From UBA4615 sp046046245 (lineage in GTDB: Bacteria; Pseudomonadota; Gammaproteobacteria; Burkholderiales; Burkholderiaceae_E), in NCBI GenBank assembly GCA_046046245.1, contig JBJOKE010000023.1, forward strand, positions 61,647 to 125,646: a DNA stretch of 64,000 bases, read 5' to 3'. Both the position numbers and the translations under genes were made by a program. The notes below the pieces were generated by a model. It saw only the letters and a program-made list of their open reading frames with translations. It did not search any database and was not told where the DNA came from. Positions 43,922-52,452 of this stretch are shown here, piece by piece; position 1 is the first letter of the stretch, and each line of letters begins with the position of its first letter.

Positions 43922-45577
43922 TCAGGGCATCCAGCGCCAGACGAGGCGCGCGAGCGCGTCGCCGGCACGGCGTGCCCACTCCACGCCGACCGGGCCGCGG
44001 CCCGCATCGAGGTGGGCGACGCCACGCTGGCCCGCGCGCAGCGGCTCGGTGCCCGCATCCAGGCGCGCCTCGAGCTCGAAGACGTTGCGGCCCTCGATCG
44101 TCGTCGCGGCCGGCGCGATCCGCTCGACCGACATCGGCATCGTCTCCCACGGCAGCGCCGACAGCGCCAGCCGGCCGCGGGCGCCCTCGGGGACCCGGCG
44201 CAGGTCGCGTTCGTCGAGCTCGATCACCACGCGGTGCCGGCGCGCGGGCGCGAGGACGAAGAGCTCGCGGCCCCGGTCGAGCGGCGTGCCGACCTGCTGC
44301 CACAGGTCGCCCTGGAGCACGACACCGTCGATCGGCGAACGCACGCGGATCCGCTCGAGCTGATGGTCCACGAGCGCGATCCGCGCGCGCGCCTCGTCGA
44401 CGCGCGCCTGCGCGACCGCCATCGGCCCGCGCTCGCCGCGCGCCATCGCGGCGGCGACGTTGCCCTCGTGCTGCGCGAGCTCACTCTTCAGCTTCGCGCG
44501 CTCGAGCTCGAGGTCGCGGTCGCCGAGTTCGGCGAGCAGGTCGCCCTCGCGGACCGTGTCGCCGGGACGCACGTGGACCGCCTTCAGGTAGCCGCGGATC
44601 GGCGCGGGCACGATCCGCTGCAGCTCGCCCTCGACGCGCGCGGGCGCGCCGACGGTGAGGTCGATCGGCAGCGCGAAGGCGGCGAGCGCCGCGGCCGCGA
44701 GGCTCAGCGCGAGCGCGCGGCGCCGCCACGGGCGGCGGGCGGCGGGTGCGCCCGCGAGGCCCAGCGCGACGAGGCCGCGGTGCAGCGGACCGGACCGTCG
44801 CGCATGCTGCAGCCGCAGCCAGGGCGCCGCGAGCGCGGCGGCCTCGCGCAGCCGGTCGAGCTCGGGCGCGCCGATCGGCCGCTCGAACTCGGCGAGCACC
44901 GCGCCGTGGACCTCGCCACGGCGCGCGAGCGGCACCACCGCGACCGCCTGCGCGCCGCCGGCGCGGCGCTGCGCGTCGAGCGCGCGGACCACGCCGCGCT
45001 GCCCGGAGGGCGGCGGACAGACCAGCGCGCGCGCCTGGTCGATCGCCTCGTCCATCGCGGCGCCGAGCAGGCGGCCGATCTCGCCGTCCCATTCGGGCTC
45101 GCCGGCGCCCGACAGCGCGACGGCGCGCGCCGGCGGGCGGCCGCGGGCGCGCCAGCCGAGCACGACGCGGGCGGCGCCCAGTCCGGTGGCCAGCCGCGTG
45201 CAGAGCTCGGCGGCGGCGGTCTCGAAGTCGTCGGCGTCGCCGAGCGCGCGGACGAGGTCGAGGCGCGGGTCGGCCGGGCGCGGATCGGCCGGGCGCGGAT
45301 CGGCCGGGCGCGGATCGGCGGCACGAGGGGCGGGCCCACGCGGGTCGGGCGGACGGGGGACGGAGGACGCGGCGGGCACGATCGACTTCGCGGTCGGCAC
45401 GGCGGACGGGTTCGATGCCGCCGCGGAGGGGTTCGATGCCGCCGCGCCCGCGGCCGTTCCGACCCTCGCGGCGGCCGCCGACGGGCGCGCGCCGGCCGCC
45501 GACGGCGAGGCGGCGGGCGACACCGGACCCGCCGGTGTCGGCCGGCGGGCGTGCGGGGCATCGAGCGAGGTCGTCAA
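43922..45577 (-). CDS. GAF domain - HlyD secretion fusion protein
   Basis: A protein of up to 551 residues. A low-complexity N-terminus contains a five-residue Ala-Asp-Pro-Arg-Pro repeat. Residues about 100-255 look like a GAF domain (LVRALGDADDFETAAAELCTRLATGLGAARVVLGWRARG to LREAAALAAPWLRLQ). One membrane helix follows near 275-300 (ALALSLAAAALAAFALPIDL). The HlyD region has IRGYLKAVHVRPGDTVREGDLLAELGDRDLELERAKLKSELAQHE, a coiled coil, and VRSPIDGVVLQGDLWQQVG. A cytoplasmic ligand sensor thus appears fused to a periplasmic adaptor, in the same operon as the M50-HlyD and SecA-like genes. The first possible codon is TTG, and the true start may lie further in, around residue 45-100. Confidence 0.8.
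   Translation of the reverse strand: MTTSLDAPHARRPTPAGPVSPAASPSAAGARPSAAAARVGTAAGAAASNPSAAASNPSAVPTAKSIVPAASSVPRPPDPRGPAPRAADPRPADPRPADPRPADPRLDLVRALGDADDFETAAAELCTRLATGLGAARVVLGWRARGRPPARAVALSGAGEPEWDGEIGRLLGAAMDEAIDQARALVCPPPSGQRGVVRALDAQRRAGGAQAVAVVPLARRGEVHGAVLAEFERPIGAPELDRLREAAALAAPWLRLQHARRSGPLHRGLVALGLAGAPAARRPWRRRALALSLAAAALAAFALPIDLTVGAPARVEGELQRIVPAPIRGYLKAVHVRPGDTVREGDLLAELGDRDLELERAKLKSELAQHEGNVAAAMARGERGPMAVAQARVDEARARIALVDHQLERIRVRSPIDGVVLQGDLWQQVGTPLDRGRELFVLAPARRHRVVIELDERDLRRVPEGARGRLALSALPWETMPMSVERIAPAATTIEGRNVFELEARLDAGTEPLRAGQRGVAHLDAGRGPVGVEWARRAGDALARLVWRWMP
45271..45315 (+). repeat. 15-bp tandem repeat, three copies, in the GAF-HlyD gene
   Basis: Three exact copies of CGGCCGGGCGCGGAT, encoding on the minus strand the Ala-Asp-Pro-Arg-Pro repeat of the linker before the GAF domain. 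Confidence 0.85.
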
Positions 45578-45746
45578 GGAAGCCGGATCGCCTTCGGCGG
45601 CGGCGGCGCCGGCCGGCCGGGGATCCGTGCAGTGTGCGGGGACGGCCGATCGCGAGGAACCGGCCGGCCCCGCGCGCCCGACGGACGGTGCGCGGCTTCG
45701 CCCCGGCGGGGCGCGCGCCGTCGCGCGGCGGCGACCCCGTCGGGCG

Positions 45747-48350
45747 TCAGGCCGCGCCGAGCCCCGCCGCCCGCTCCAGCTCGCGGACCATCCGCTCGAC
45801 GCGGTCGGCGAGCTTCTCGGTGCTCACCTGCTCGCGCAGCCGCTCGATCAGCAGCGGAAACGCGAACGGCCCCGGGCGCTCGAGCCGCACCTCGACGAGC
45901 CGCCGCGCGCGCAGCCGCGCGAGCGTGGCGCGCAGCCGTCCGAGGTCGAGCTCCTGCTCGAGCACCTCGCGCTGCGCCTGACCGAGCAGCAGGTTGTCCG
46001 CGTCGTGCTGGCGGAAGACCTCGTAGAACAGTCCCGACGAGGCCTGCAGCTGCCGCGACGACTTCGGCGCGCCCGGGAAGCCCTGGAACACCAGCCCGGA
46101 GATCCGTGCGATCTCGCGGAAGCGCCGCAGCGCGAGCTCGCCCGAATTCAGGCTCGCGAGCACGTCGTGGGCGAGATCGCCGTCGGCGAGCAGCGTGCCG
46201 TCCGCGAGTCCCGACCAGTCGACCGGCTCGGGCGCGAGCAGCTCGAGCCCGTAGTCGTTGACCGCGACCGAGAAGGTCGCGGGCACGGTGCGCGAGACGC
46301 GCCAGGCGAGCAGCGACGCGAGCCCGAGGTGCACGTGACGGCCCGCGAAGGGATAGAGGAACAGGTGGTGGCCCTCGCGCGAGCGCAGCCGCTCGGCGAG
46401 CAGCACGTCCGGGGCGGGCAGCCGCGACCACTGCGCCTGCAGCCGCAGCAGCGGCTCGGCCATCCGCATCTCCGGCCCGTCGAAGACGCCGCGCGCGGCC
46501 TGCGCGAGCCGGGCGAGCACCGCATCGGCCATCTCCGAGGACAGCGGCATCTTGCCGCCGTTCCAGCGTGGCACCGCGGCACGCCGGCCGGTGGCGCGCT
46601 TCACGTACGCGGTCATCTCGTGGACGCGGACGAGCTCGAGCAGACGGCCCGCGAAAAGGAAGCAGTCGCCGCGCGCGAGCCGCGAGACGAAGCCCTCCTC
46701 GACCGTGCCGATCGTGCCGCCGGTCTGGTACTTCACCGACATCGTCGCGTCGGCCACGATCGTGCCGATCGACATCCGGTGCCGGCGCACGACCGCGCGG
46801 TCGGGCACGCGGTGCACGCCCTCGTCGTCGGGCACCACGCGGCGATACTCGGGATAGGCGGTGAGCGAGCGGCCGCCTCGGACGACGAAGTCGAGCACCC
46901 ACGCCCACTCGTCGTCGGTCAGCGTGCGATACGCGTGGCAGCCGCGGACCTCGTCGCGCAGCGCGTCGGGCACGAAGCCCGTGCCGGCGGCGATCGTCAC
47001 CACGTGCTGCACCAGCACGTCCAGCGGCCTGACCGGCGCATCGCGCGGCTCGATCGTCCGCGCGGCGACCGCGTCGCGCGCGGCCGCGCCCTCGACCAGC
47101 TCGAGCGCGTGCGTGGGCACGAGGGTCACGCGCGAGGGCCGGCCCGGCGAGTGGCCGGAACGGCCGGCGCGCTGCATCAGCCGCGCCACGCCCTTCGGGC
47201 TGCCCACCTGCAGCACGCGCTCCACCGGCGAGAAGTCCACGCCGAGGTCCAGGCTCGAGGTGCAGACCACCGCCTTCAGCCGCCCGTCCTTCAGGCCCGC
47301 CTCGACCCAGTCCCGGACCGTGCGGTCGAGCGAACCGTGGTGCAGCGCGATCAGCCCGGCCCAGTCGGGCCGCGCGTCGAGCAGCGCCTGGTACCAGAGC
47401 TCGGCCTGCGAGCGCGTGTTGGTGAAGACGAGCGTGCTGGCGCTGCGTTCGATCTCGGCCACCACCGGTTCGAGCATCCGCGTGCCCAGGTGCCCACCCC
47501 AGGGGAAGCGCTCGGTGCTCGGGGGCAGCAGCGTGTCGACGACCAGGGTCTTCGGCAGCACGCCCTGCACGAGCCGCCCGCCCGGCCGCGCGAGCAGCAC
47601 GTCCATCGCCTCCGACAGGTTGCCGAGCGTGGCGGACAGGCCCCAGACCACGAGCGCGGGATTGAGCCGCCGCAGCCGCGCGAGCGCAAGCTGCACCTGC
47701 ACGCCGCGCTTGGAGCCGAGCAGCTCGTGCCACTCGTCGACCACCACCATCGCGACGCGGCCCAGCCGCTCGGGGCTGTCGGCGCGCGACAGCATCAGCG
47801 ACAGGCTCTCGGGCGTGGTGACCAGCGCGTCGGGGAGCTTGCGGTCCTGCCGCGCGCGCTCGGCCGACGCGGTGTCGCCGGTGCGCAGCCCGACCTGCCA
47901 GTCGAGCCCGAGCTCGGGCGGCGGCGCGGCGAGCGCGCGGGTGGTGTCCGACGCGAGCGCGCGCATCGGCGTGATCCACAGCAGCTTCGGGCCCGCGTGC
48001 GACCAGCGGCGCGCGTCGACGCGCGGGGCCGCGGCCCGCTCCGCGAGCGCGGCCGACAGCGCGGCGAACCAGACCGCGTAGGTCTTGCCGGCGCCGGTGG
48101 TCGCGTGCAGCAGTCCCGATTCGCCCCGCGCGGTCGCCTCCCACACCTCGCGCTGGAACGCGAACGGCGTCCAGCCGCGGCGGGCGAAGAAGCCGTCGAC
48201 GTCGGTGGGCTCGACGGGGGCGGGCGGCGCGGGCGCGACGGCGGCCGGCATGCCGCGGGTGGCGACGGTGCCGTCGACGGCGGCGTCGGGCGCGCCGGTC
48301 GCGGGCGTTCGACGACGCGGGATCGGCCGGGGACGGGGGAAGGCGGGCAT
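45747..48350 (-). CDS. Ligase-associated Lhr-type DEXH-box helicase
   Basis: An 867-residue superfamily 2 helicase of the Lhr-Core type. Motifs are LLHATTGAGKTYAVW (I), LWITPMRALASDT (Ia), VTTPESLSLML, VVVDEWHELLGSKRGVQ (II, DEWH), LVVWGLSATLGN (III), TLVFTNTRSQAELWYQ (IV), CTSSLDLGVDFSPVERVLQVGSPKGVARLMQRAGRSGH (V-VI), then winged-helix and Lhr C-terminal domains. It is a 3'-5' translocase on single-stranded DNA acting in repair with an ATP-dependent ligase, an MBL exonuclease and PdeM. All three are in this window but not in one operon. The ATG at 48350 follows the last upstream non-homologous residues. About 50 Pro/Ala-rich residues precede the helicase core. Confidence 0.93.
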   Translation of the reverse strand: MPAFPRPRPIPRRRTPATGAPDAAVDGTVATRGMPAAVAPAPPAPVEPTDVDGFFARRGWTPFAFQREVWEATARGESGLLHATTGAGKTYAVWFAALSAALAERAAAPRVDARRWSHAGPKLLWITPMRALASDTTRALAAPPPELGLDWQVGLRTGDTASAERARQDRKLPDALVTTPESLSLMLSRADSPERLGRVAMVVVDEWHELLGSKRGVQVQLALARLRRLNPALVVWGLSATLGNLSEAMDVLLARPGGRLVQGVLPKTLVVDTLLPPSTERFPWGGHLGTRMLEPVVAEIERSASTLVFTNTRSQAELWYQALLDARPDWAGLIALHHGSLDRTVRDWVEAGLKDGRLKAVVCTSSLDLGVDFSPVERVLQVGSPKGVARLMQRAGRSGHSPGRPSRVTLVPTHALELVEGAAARDAVAARTIEPRDAPVRPLDVLVQHVVTIAAGTGFVPDALRDEVRGCHAYRTLTDDEWAWVLDFVVRGGRSLTAYPEYRRVVPDDEGVHRVPDRAVVRRHRMSIGTIVADATMSVKYQTGGTIGTVEEGFVSRLARGDCFLFAGRLLELVRVHEMTAYVKRATGRRAAVPRWNGGKMPLSSEMADAVLARLAQAARGVFDGPEMRMAEPLLRLQAQWSRLPAPDVLLAERLRSREGHHLFLYPFAGRHVHLGLASLLAWRVSRTVPATFSVAVNDYGLELLAPEPVDWSGLADGTLLADGDLAHDVLASLNSGELALRRFREIARISGLVFQGFPGAPKSSRQLQASSGLFYEVFRQHDADNLLLGQAQREVLEQELDLGRLRATLARLRARRLVEVRLERPGPFAFPLLIERLREQVSTEKLADRVERMVRELERAAGLGAA

Positions 48351-48405
48351 CGCGAGATCGTAGCCCGGCACGCGGGGCGACCCGCGCGAAGGCCGGCGGG
48401 CCGGC

Positions 48406-48422
48406 GCCGAGCAGTGCTCGGC
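48406..48422. terminator. Possible terminator hairpin after the DUF429 gene
   Basis: GCCGAGCA-G-TGCTCGGC is a tight palindrome 12 bases beyond the DUF429 stop codon (minus strand). There is no downstream T-run in that direction, so intrinsic termination is uncertain. Confidence 0.35.
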
Positions 48423-48433
48423 GAAACCCCGGC

Positions 48434-49276
48434 TCAGGCCCCCACGATCCAGCCTTCGATGCGGTCGGTGCGCTCGGGCAGGCCGAAATTCGCGTCGCGA
48501 CGTGCGAAGGCCCAGGCCGCCTGCACGAGGCAGAGCACCGCGTCGAGGCGATCGGCGCCCGGCTCGTCGACGCAGGCCTCGCGCCACGAGCCGAAGTCCA
48601 CCGGGACCTCGAACGGATGAGCACCCGCCTCGAGCGCGGCCACCAGCCGCTCGCGCGCCGCGCGGCGCGCCGGATCGCCGCGGTGCTTCGGATCGTCGCT
48701 CTTGTACGACGCGCGGCCGAGCACCGCGCGCGCGGGCAGGCCCGGGTACCCCTCCAGCCCGATGCGCATCGGGTCGGTGCCGCGATCGTGCAGGCCAGGC
48801 AGCGTCAGACCCGCGTCGAGCAGCCGCGGCGCGCCCGCGTGCAGCATCAGCGCGACGGGCGGGTTCACCCACTTCATCGACGCGCTGCTGCCCGCGGTCG
48901 CGTCGCACGCGCGGTGCGCGAACTTGTCGCCCGCGGGCCGCGCATCGCACCACGCACGGCAGCGCGCGATCAGCTCGGGGCGGGTCAGCGCCGCGACCTC
49001 GCGCGTGATCGCCGCCCACGCGTCGTCGCCGTCGATCGGCCAGCCCTGGGCGGCGACGAAGTCGCGCGCGAACGCGAACGGGACGTCGAAGGCCGCGAGC
49101 CACGGGCCGGGCGCCCGCAGCCAGGCGTCGAAGGCCTCGAAGGACTCGAGCGTGTCGAGCCGCGCGATCGCGATCCTCGGCGCGTCCGGGTCCGCGCCGA
49201 CGCCGTCGGCGGTCGCGACGGTGATCGGCTTGCGGACACGCGGGGCGCTGGTGAAGTCGACGCCGTGGAGCCGCAT
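48434..49276 (-). CDS. DUF429 domain protein
   Basis: A 280-residue protein resembling DUF429, a predicted nuclease-like RNase H fold. It begins MRLHGVDFTSAPRVRKPITVATA with an early Asp, has LAAFDVPFAFARDF, a central GDKFAHRACDATAGSSASMKWVNPPVALML region, RIGLEGYPGLPARAVLG, and an acidic end DEPGADRLDAVLCLVQAAWAFARR. This conserved pattern of acidic residues suggests a metal-dependent hydrolase, but activity has not been shown for the family as far as I know. Its ATG directly follows the stop of the upstream 195-residue protein (TGAATG), so the two are translated together. It lies upstream of lhr on the same strand, 84 bases from the lhr start. Confidence 0.75.
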   Translation of the reverse strand: MRLHGVDFTSAPRVRKPITVATADGVGADPDAPRIAIARLDTLESFEAFDAWLRAPGPWLAAFDVPFAFARDFVAAQGWPIDGDDAWAAITREVAALTRPELIARCRAWCDARPAGDKFAHRACDATAGSSASMKWVNPPVALMLHAGAPRLLDAGLTLPGLHDRGTDPMRIGLEGYPGLPARAVLGRASYKSDDPKHRGDPARRAARERLVAALEAGAHPFEVPVDFGSWREACVDEPGADRLDAVLCLVQAAWAFARRDANFGLPERTDRIEGWIVGA

Positions 49277-49864
49277 TCAGGCGCCGCCTTCGCCGCCGCC
49301 CGACCCGCCGCCCTCCGGCCCGCCGCCGCCCGACCCGCCTTCGCCGCCCGCCTCGGGTCCGCCCGGCTGCGCCGGCCCGGCACCGTCGCCGGCCGCGCCG
49401 CCCACCAGCGTCCGCCACATCCGCTCGTAGCCTTCCTCGCGGTCGGTGTAGCGGGCCCGGACCCGCGCACGGTCCGCCTCGCGCTGCGCGTCGACGAAGG
49501 CCAGCAGGCCCGCGCGATGCCAGGGCTGCAGGTGCGCGTCGATCGCGAGCACCATCTCCGCGACCAGTGCCGCATCGACGCGCTCGGGCGTGACCAGGAG
49601 GAACGGCGCCTCGGGCGGCAGGTGGACGAGCAGCTCGGCCAGCGCGCGCTCGCGGTCGGGCGACGCGATCGCGGCGAACTCGGGCAGCCGCGGCGCCAGA
49701 CCGTCGTCGTCGACCTGCCAGCCCGCAACCAGCCAGTGCGGCGGCCCGTCGCCGGCCTCGCCGGCCGCGGGGAAGGCGCGGATCACCAGGCCCAGCCAGG
49801 CGCCGGGACGCGGCCGCGCGAGGAGGCGCTTCGACAGGGTCGCGAACCGCGGGTCGACGCTCAT
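49277..49864 (-). CDS. Hypothetical protein with Gly-rich C-terminus
   Basis: I do not recognise this 195-residue protein. Residues 1-150 look globular and soluble (MSVDPRFATLSKRLLARPRPGAWLGLVIRAF, HWLVAGWQVDDDGLAPRLPEFAAIASPDRERALAELLVHLPP, RYTDREEGYERMWRTLVGG). The last about 40 residues are almost entirely Gly, Pro and Glu. No signal peptide or membrane helix is present. Its stop codon abuts the ATG of the DUF429 gene, so a joint function is likely. The plain low-complexity tail may be dispensable. Confidence 0.65.
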   Translation of the reverse strand: MSVDPRFATLSKRLLARPRPGAWLGLVIRAFPAAGEAGDGPPHWLVAGWQVDDDGLAPRLPEFAAIASPDRERALAELLVHLPPEAPFLLVTPERVDAALVAEMVLAIDAHLQPWHRAGLLAFVDAQREADRARVRARYTDREEGYERMWRTLVGGAAGDGAGPAQPGGPEAGGEGGSGGGGPEGGGSGGGEGGA

Positions 49865-49967
49865 GGCGGCGCAGTATACGGACCGCTCCGCGCCGGGCTC
49901 CGAGGCGCCTCGCCCGGCCGTTCGGGCCGGGCGGCGACGCGGCGGCGCCGGCGCAGTCGACCGCGAC

Positions 49968-51146
49968 TCAGGCCCAGGCCGGCGTCCGGTACAGCACCCG
50001 GCCGCCGACCGAGATCTCCGCGTCGACCAGGTAGCGCTTCACCGCGTCGCCGTCGATCGCGATGCCCAGCCCCGGCGCGTCGGGCGCGGCGATCGTGCCG
50101 TCGGCGCCGCGCTCGAGGTGGTTCGCGGTCAGCTCGACGGCGAGCGGCTTCGGCTCGGCCGGGTACTCGCAGATGGCGAGCTCCGCGTGCCCCGCGTACG
50201 GCTGCAGCGAGGCGGAGAGCGCCAGGTGCGTGGTGAAGGTGTGGTTCACGTAGGTGACGCCGCGTTCGAGCGCGAGGTCGGCGACCCGCTTCGCGGGGCC
50301 GAGGCCGCCGATCCGGCCGGTGTCGATCTGGACGAAACCCACGCGGCCGAAGTCCATCAGGTGACGGGCCATCGCGACCTCGTGCGCGCCTTCGCCGCCG
50401 GCCGTTCGGACCGCCGAGCCGCGCGCGGCGAGCGCCGCATAGGCCTCGTAGGCCGACGCGGCGAACGGCTCCTCGAGCCAGGTCGCGCCCGCCGCCTCGA
50501 GCGCGGGCAGCCGCTCGGCCGCGCGCTCGACATCCTCGCCGAAGACCTGGCCGACATCGACCAGCAGCACGCCGTCGGGTCCGAGCCCCTCGCGCGCGGC
50601 GACGAAGTGGTCCGAGTCCGCCGCCGCCGTACCGCGGCCGATCGGCCCCCAGCCGAACTTCGCCGCGCGGAACCCGCGGACGCGCGCCGTGCGCGCCCGC
50701 TCGAGCGTCTGCTGCGGCGTGTCGCCGAAGAGCACCGACGCGTAGGGCGTGCGACGCGTCGAGCGGTCGTATCCCAGCAGCCGCCAGACCGGCTCGCCCC
50801 GCGCGCGGCCGAGCAGGTCCCACAGCGCGATCTCGACGCCCGACCAGGTGTGCGCGGCCTGCAGCAGGTCCATGCTGTCGTAGGCGACGTCGGCCGCCAT
50901 CCGCGCGATGTCCTCGGGCCCGCGCAGCTCGCGCCCGAGCACCGACGCGCCCACCGGCCGGCACACGCCGTGCGACATCGGGCAGACGAAGGCCGCGATC
51001 GACGGCAGCGGTGCCGCCTCGCATTCGCCGAAGCCCTCGAAGCCGCCGCCGCGCACGCGCACCAGCAGCGCGTCCTGGCTGCCGTCGGCCTCGGTGGTCA
51101 CCACCGGCATCGACAGGTAAAAGAAGTCGACCGACTCGATCCGCAT
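49968..51146 (-). CDS. Enolase-superfamily enzyme, mandelate racemase/muconate lactonizing type
   Basis: A 392-residue two-domain enzyme. The capping domain is at the N-terminus. The barrel carries a catalytic-lysine region FRAAKFGWGPIG, metal ligands in GVLLVDVGQ (Asp), ATWLEEPFAA (Glu) and RTAGGEGA (Glu), and a likely general acid/base His in VNHTFTTHLA. These place it in the mandelate racemase/MLE group, which abstracts a proton alpha to a carboxylate for racemisation, dehydration or cycloisomerisation. GGGAGAGG precedes the ATG. It is the last gene of an apparent operon with a cytochrome P450, a ferredoxin and a Bug-type receptor, so its substrate is probably the acid imported or the product hydroxylated by that set. 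Confidence 0.87.
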   Translation of the reverse strand: MRIESVDFFYLSMPVVTTEADGSQDALLVRVRGGGFEGFGECEAAPLPSIAAFVCPMSHGVCRPVGASVLGRELRGPEDIARMAADVAYDSMDLLQAAHTWSGVEIALWDLLGRARGEPVWRLLGYDRSTRRTPYASVLFGDTPQQTLERARTARVRGFRAAKFGWGPIGRGTAAADSDHFVAAREGLGPDGVLLVDVGQVFGEDVERAAERLPALEAAGATWLEEPFAASAYEAYAALAARGSAVRTAGGEGAHEVAMARHLMDFGRVGFVQIDTGRIGGLGPAKRVADLALERGVTYVNHTFTTHLALSASLQPYAGHAELAICEYPAEPKPLAVELTANHLERGADGTIAAPDAPGLGIAIDGDAVKRYLVDAEISVGGRVLYRTPAWA

Positions 51147-51222
51147 CCCCGCCTCTCCCTGGCCTTCCGTCGCCGCGGCCCGTGGCCTGCGGCGCGCCCC
51201 GTGCGCGCCGCCCCCGCGCGGC

Positions 51223-52191
51223 TCACTCCGCCTTGACGCCCGATTCCTTCACCACCCGCCCCCAGCGCGCGTAGTCCTCGCGCACGAAGGCGGCGAACTG
51301 CTCGGGCGTGCCGCCGGCGGCGGCGATCGCCTGGCCGCCGAGCTTCTCGCGCATCTCGGGCGCGGCGAGCACCCTGTTCACCTCGGCGTTGATCCGCGCG
51401 ACGATCTCCGGCGGCGTGCCGACCGGCGCGAACAGCCCGAGCCAGATGCTGACGTCGACGTCCTTCACGCCGGCCTCGGCCACCGCCTGCGTGTCGGGCA
51501 GTACCGGCGAACGCTTCGCGGTGGTCACCGCCACCGGCCGCAGCTTGCCCGCCCGGATCTGCGGCAGCACCGAGCCCGACGACAGGATCACCACGTCGAT
51601 CTGCCCGCCGATCAGGTCGGTCATCGCGGGCGCCGCGCCCTTGTAGTGGACCTGGGTCAGCTTCATGCCGGTCTGCGCCCGCAGCAGCTCGCCGAACAGG
51701 TGACCCATGCTGCCGTTGCCGGCCGTGCCCCAGTTGATGCCCTGCCCCGCCCGACCCGCGGCGATCAGGTCAGCGGGCGTGCGCAGCTTCGAGCCCTCCG
51801 CGGCCGCGATCACCAGCGGCGCGACCGAGACCTGGACGATCGGCGCGAAGCTCTTCACCGAGTCGTAGCCGGCGTTCGGGTAGAGCCAGGGCCCGAGCAT
51901 CATGTTGTCCGACTGGCCCATCACGATCGTGTAGCCGTCGGGCGGCGAGTTCGCGGCCGCGGCGATCGCGATGTTGCCGGCCGCACCGGGCCGGTTCTCG
52001 AGCACCACCTGCCAGCCGGTGTTCTCGGCGAGCTTCTGGCCGACCGCGCGCGAGACGAAGTCGGTACCGCCGCCCGGCGGGAACGGGATCAGCAGCTTGA
52101 TGGGCTTGGCGGGCCACGCCTGCGCGGCCGCGCCACCGGCGGCGGCGGCGAGCGCGAGTCCGGCGATCGCCTTCAGGGCCTGTCGTCTCAT
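51223..52191 (-). CDS. Bug-family (tripartite tricarboxylate transporter) substrate-binding protein
   Basis: A 322-residue periplasmic receptor. The signal peptide is ALKAIAGLALAAAAGGAAAQA. The mature protein begins WPAKPIKLLIPFPPGGGTDFVSRAVGQKLAENTGWQVVLENRPGAAGNIA, the standard Bug opening. It continues with SPPDGYTIVMGQ, HYKGAAPAMTDLIGGQIDVVI and IWLGLFAPVGTPPEIVARINAEVNRVL. Bug proteins bind carboxylates and are very numerous in Burkholderiales, often without their own TctAB membrane subunits; none are encoded here. AGGAGAG precedes the ATG, which overlaps the stop of the ferredoxin gene (ATGA). Location in a P450 operon suggests an aromatic or terpenoid acid ligand, but that is a guess. 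Confidence 0.94.
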   Translation of the reverse strand: MRRQALKAIAGLALAAAAGGAAAQAWPAKPIKLLIPFPPGGGTDFVSRAVGQKLAENTGWQVVLENRPGAAGNIAIAAAANSPPDGYTIVMGQSDNMMLGPWLYPNAGYDSVKSFAPIVQVSVAPLVIAAAEGSKLRTPADLIAAGRAGQGINWGTAGNGSMGHLFGELLRAQTGMKLTQVHYKGAAPAMTDLIGGQIDVVILSSGSVLPQIRAGKLRPVAVTTAKRSPVLPDTQAVAEAGVKDVDVSIWLGLFAPVGTPPEIVARINAEVNRVLAAPEMREKLGGQAIAAAGGTPEQFAAFVREDYARWGRVVKESGVKAE

Positions 52192-52442
52192 CGGGTCTCT
52201 CCTGGGTCGTTGCGTGGGTCGGCGACCGCGTCGCCGAGAGCGGGATCGTCGCTGACGATGCGGATCGCACGGGCCGGGCACAGCACGACGGCTTCGCGCA
52301 CGCCGGGGTGGTCATCGGGATCGGGGCGGGCAGCGCGCAGCGCGACGACGCCGTCGGCCGGACGCTGGTCGAACACGCGCGGCGCCACCCAGACGCACTG
52401 TCCGGCGCCCACGCAGCGTCGCTCGTCGACCTCGATCCTCAT
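52188..52442 (-). CDS. P450-associated [3Fe-4S]-type ferredoxin
   Basis: An 84-residue ferredoxin with three cluster cysteines, C10 and C16 in RRCVGAGQCVWVAPRVFDQ and C55 in VVLCPARAI. The replacement of the usual second CxxC cysteine by Gly is characteristic of [3Fe-4S] ferredoxins that reduce bacterial cytochromes P450. Its ATG lies 10 bases after the P450 stop, and its own stop overlaps the next gene's ATG, so it is the redox partner of that P450. The C-terminal 20 residues after the cluster are a non-conserved extension. A ferredoxin reductase is not in the window. Confidence 0.92.
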   Translation of the reverse strand: MRIEVDERRCVGAGQCVWVAPRVFDQRPADGVVALRAARPDPDDHPGVREAVVLCPARAIRIVSDDPALGDAVADPRNDPGETR

Positions 52443-52452
52443 CGCGCCCCCC

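Noticed and set aside
33639..45577. Type I secretion or autotransporter interpretation of the cluster
   Set aside because: There is no ABC-type ATPase with an export domain, no GG-rich RTX nonapeptides in the giant protein and no C-terminal beta-barrel.
44655..48620. A 1321-codon plus-strand open frame opposite the GAF-HlyD and lhr genes
   Set aside because: Shadow of strongly supported minus-strand genes; composition typical of antisense GC-rich DNA.
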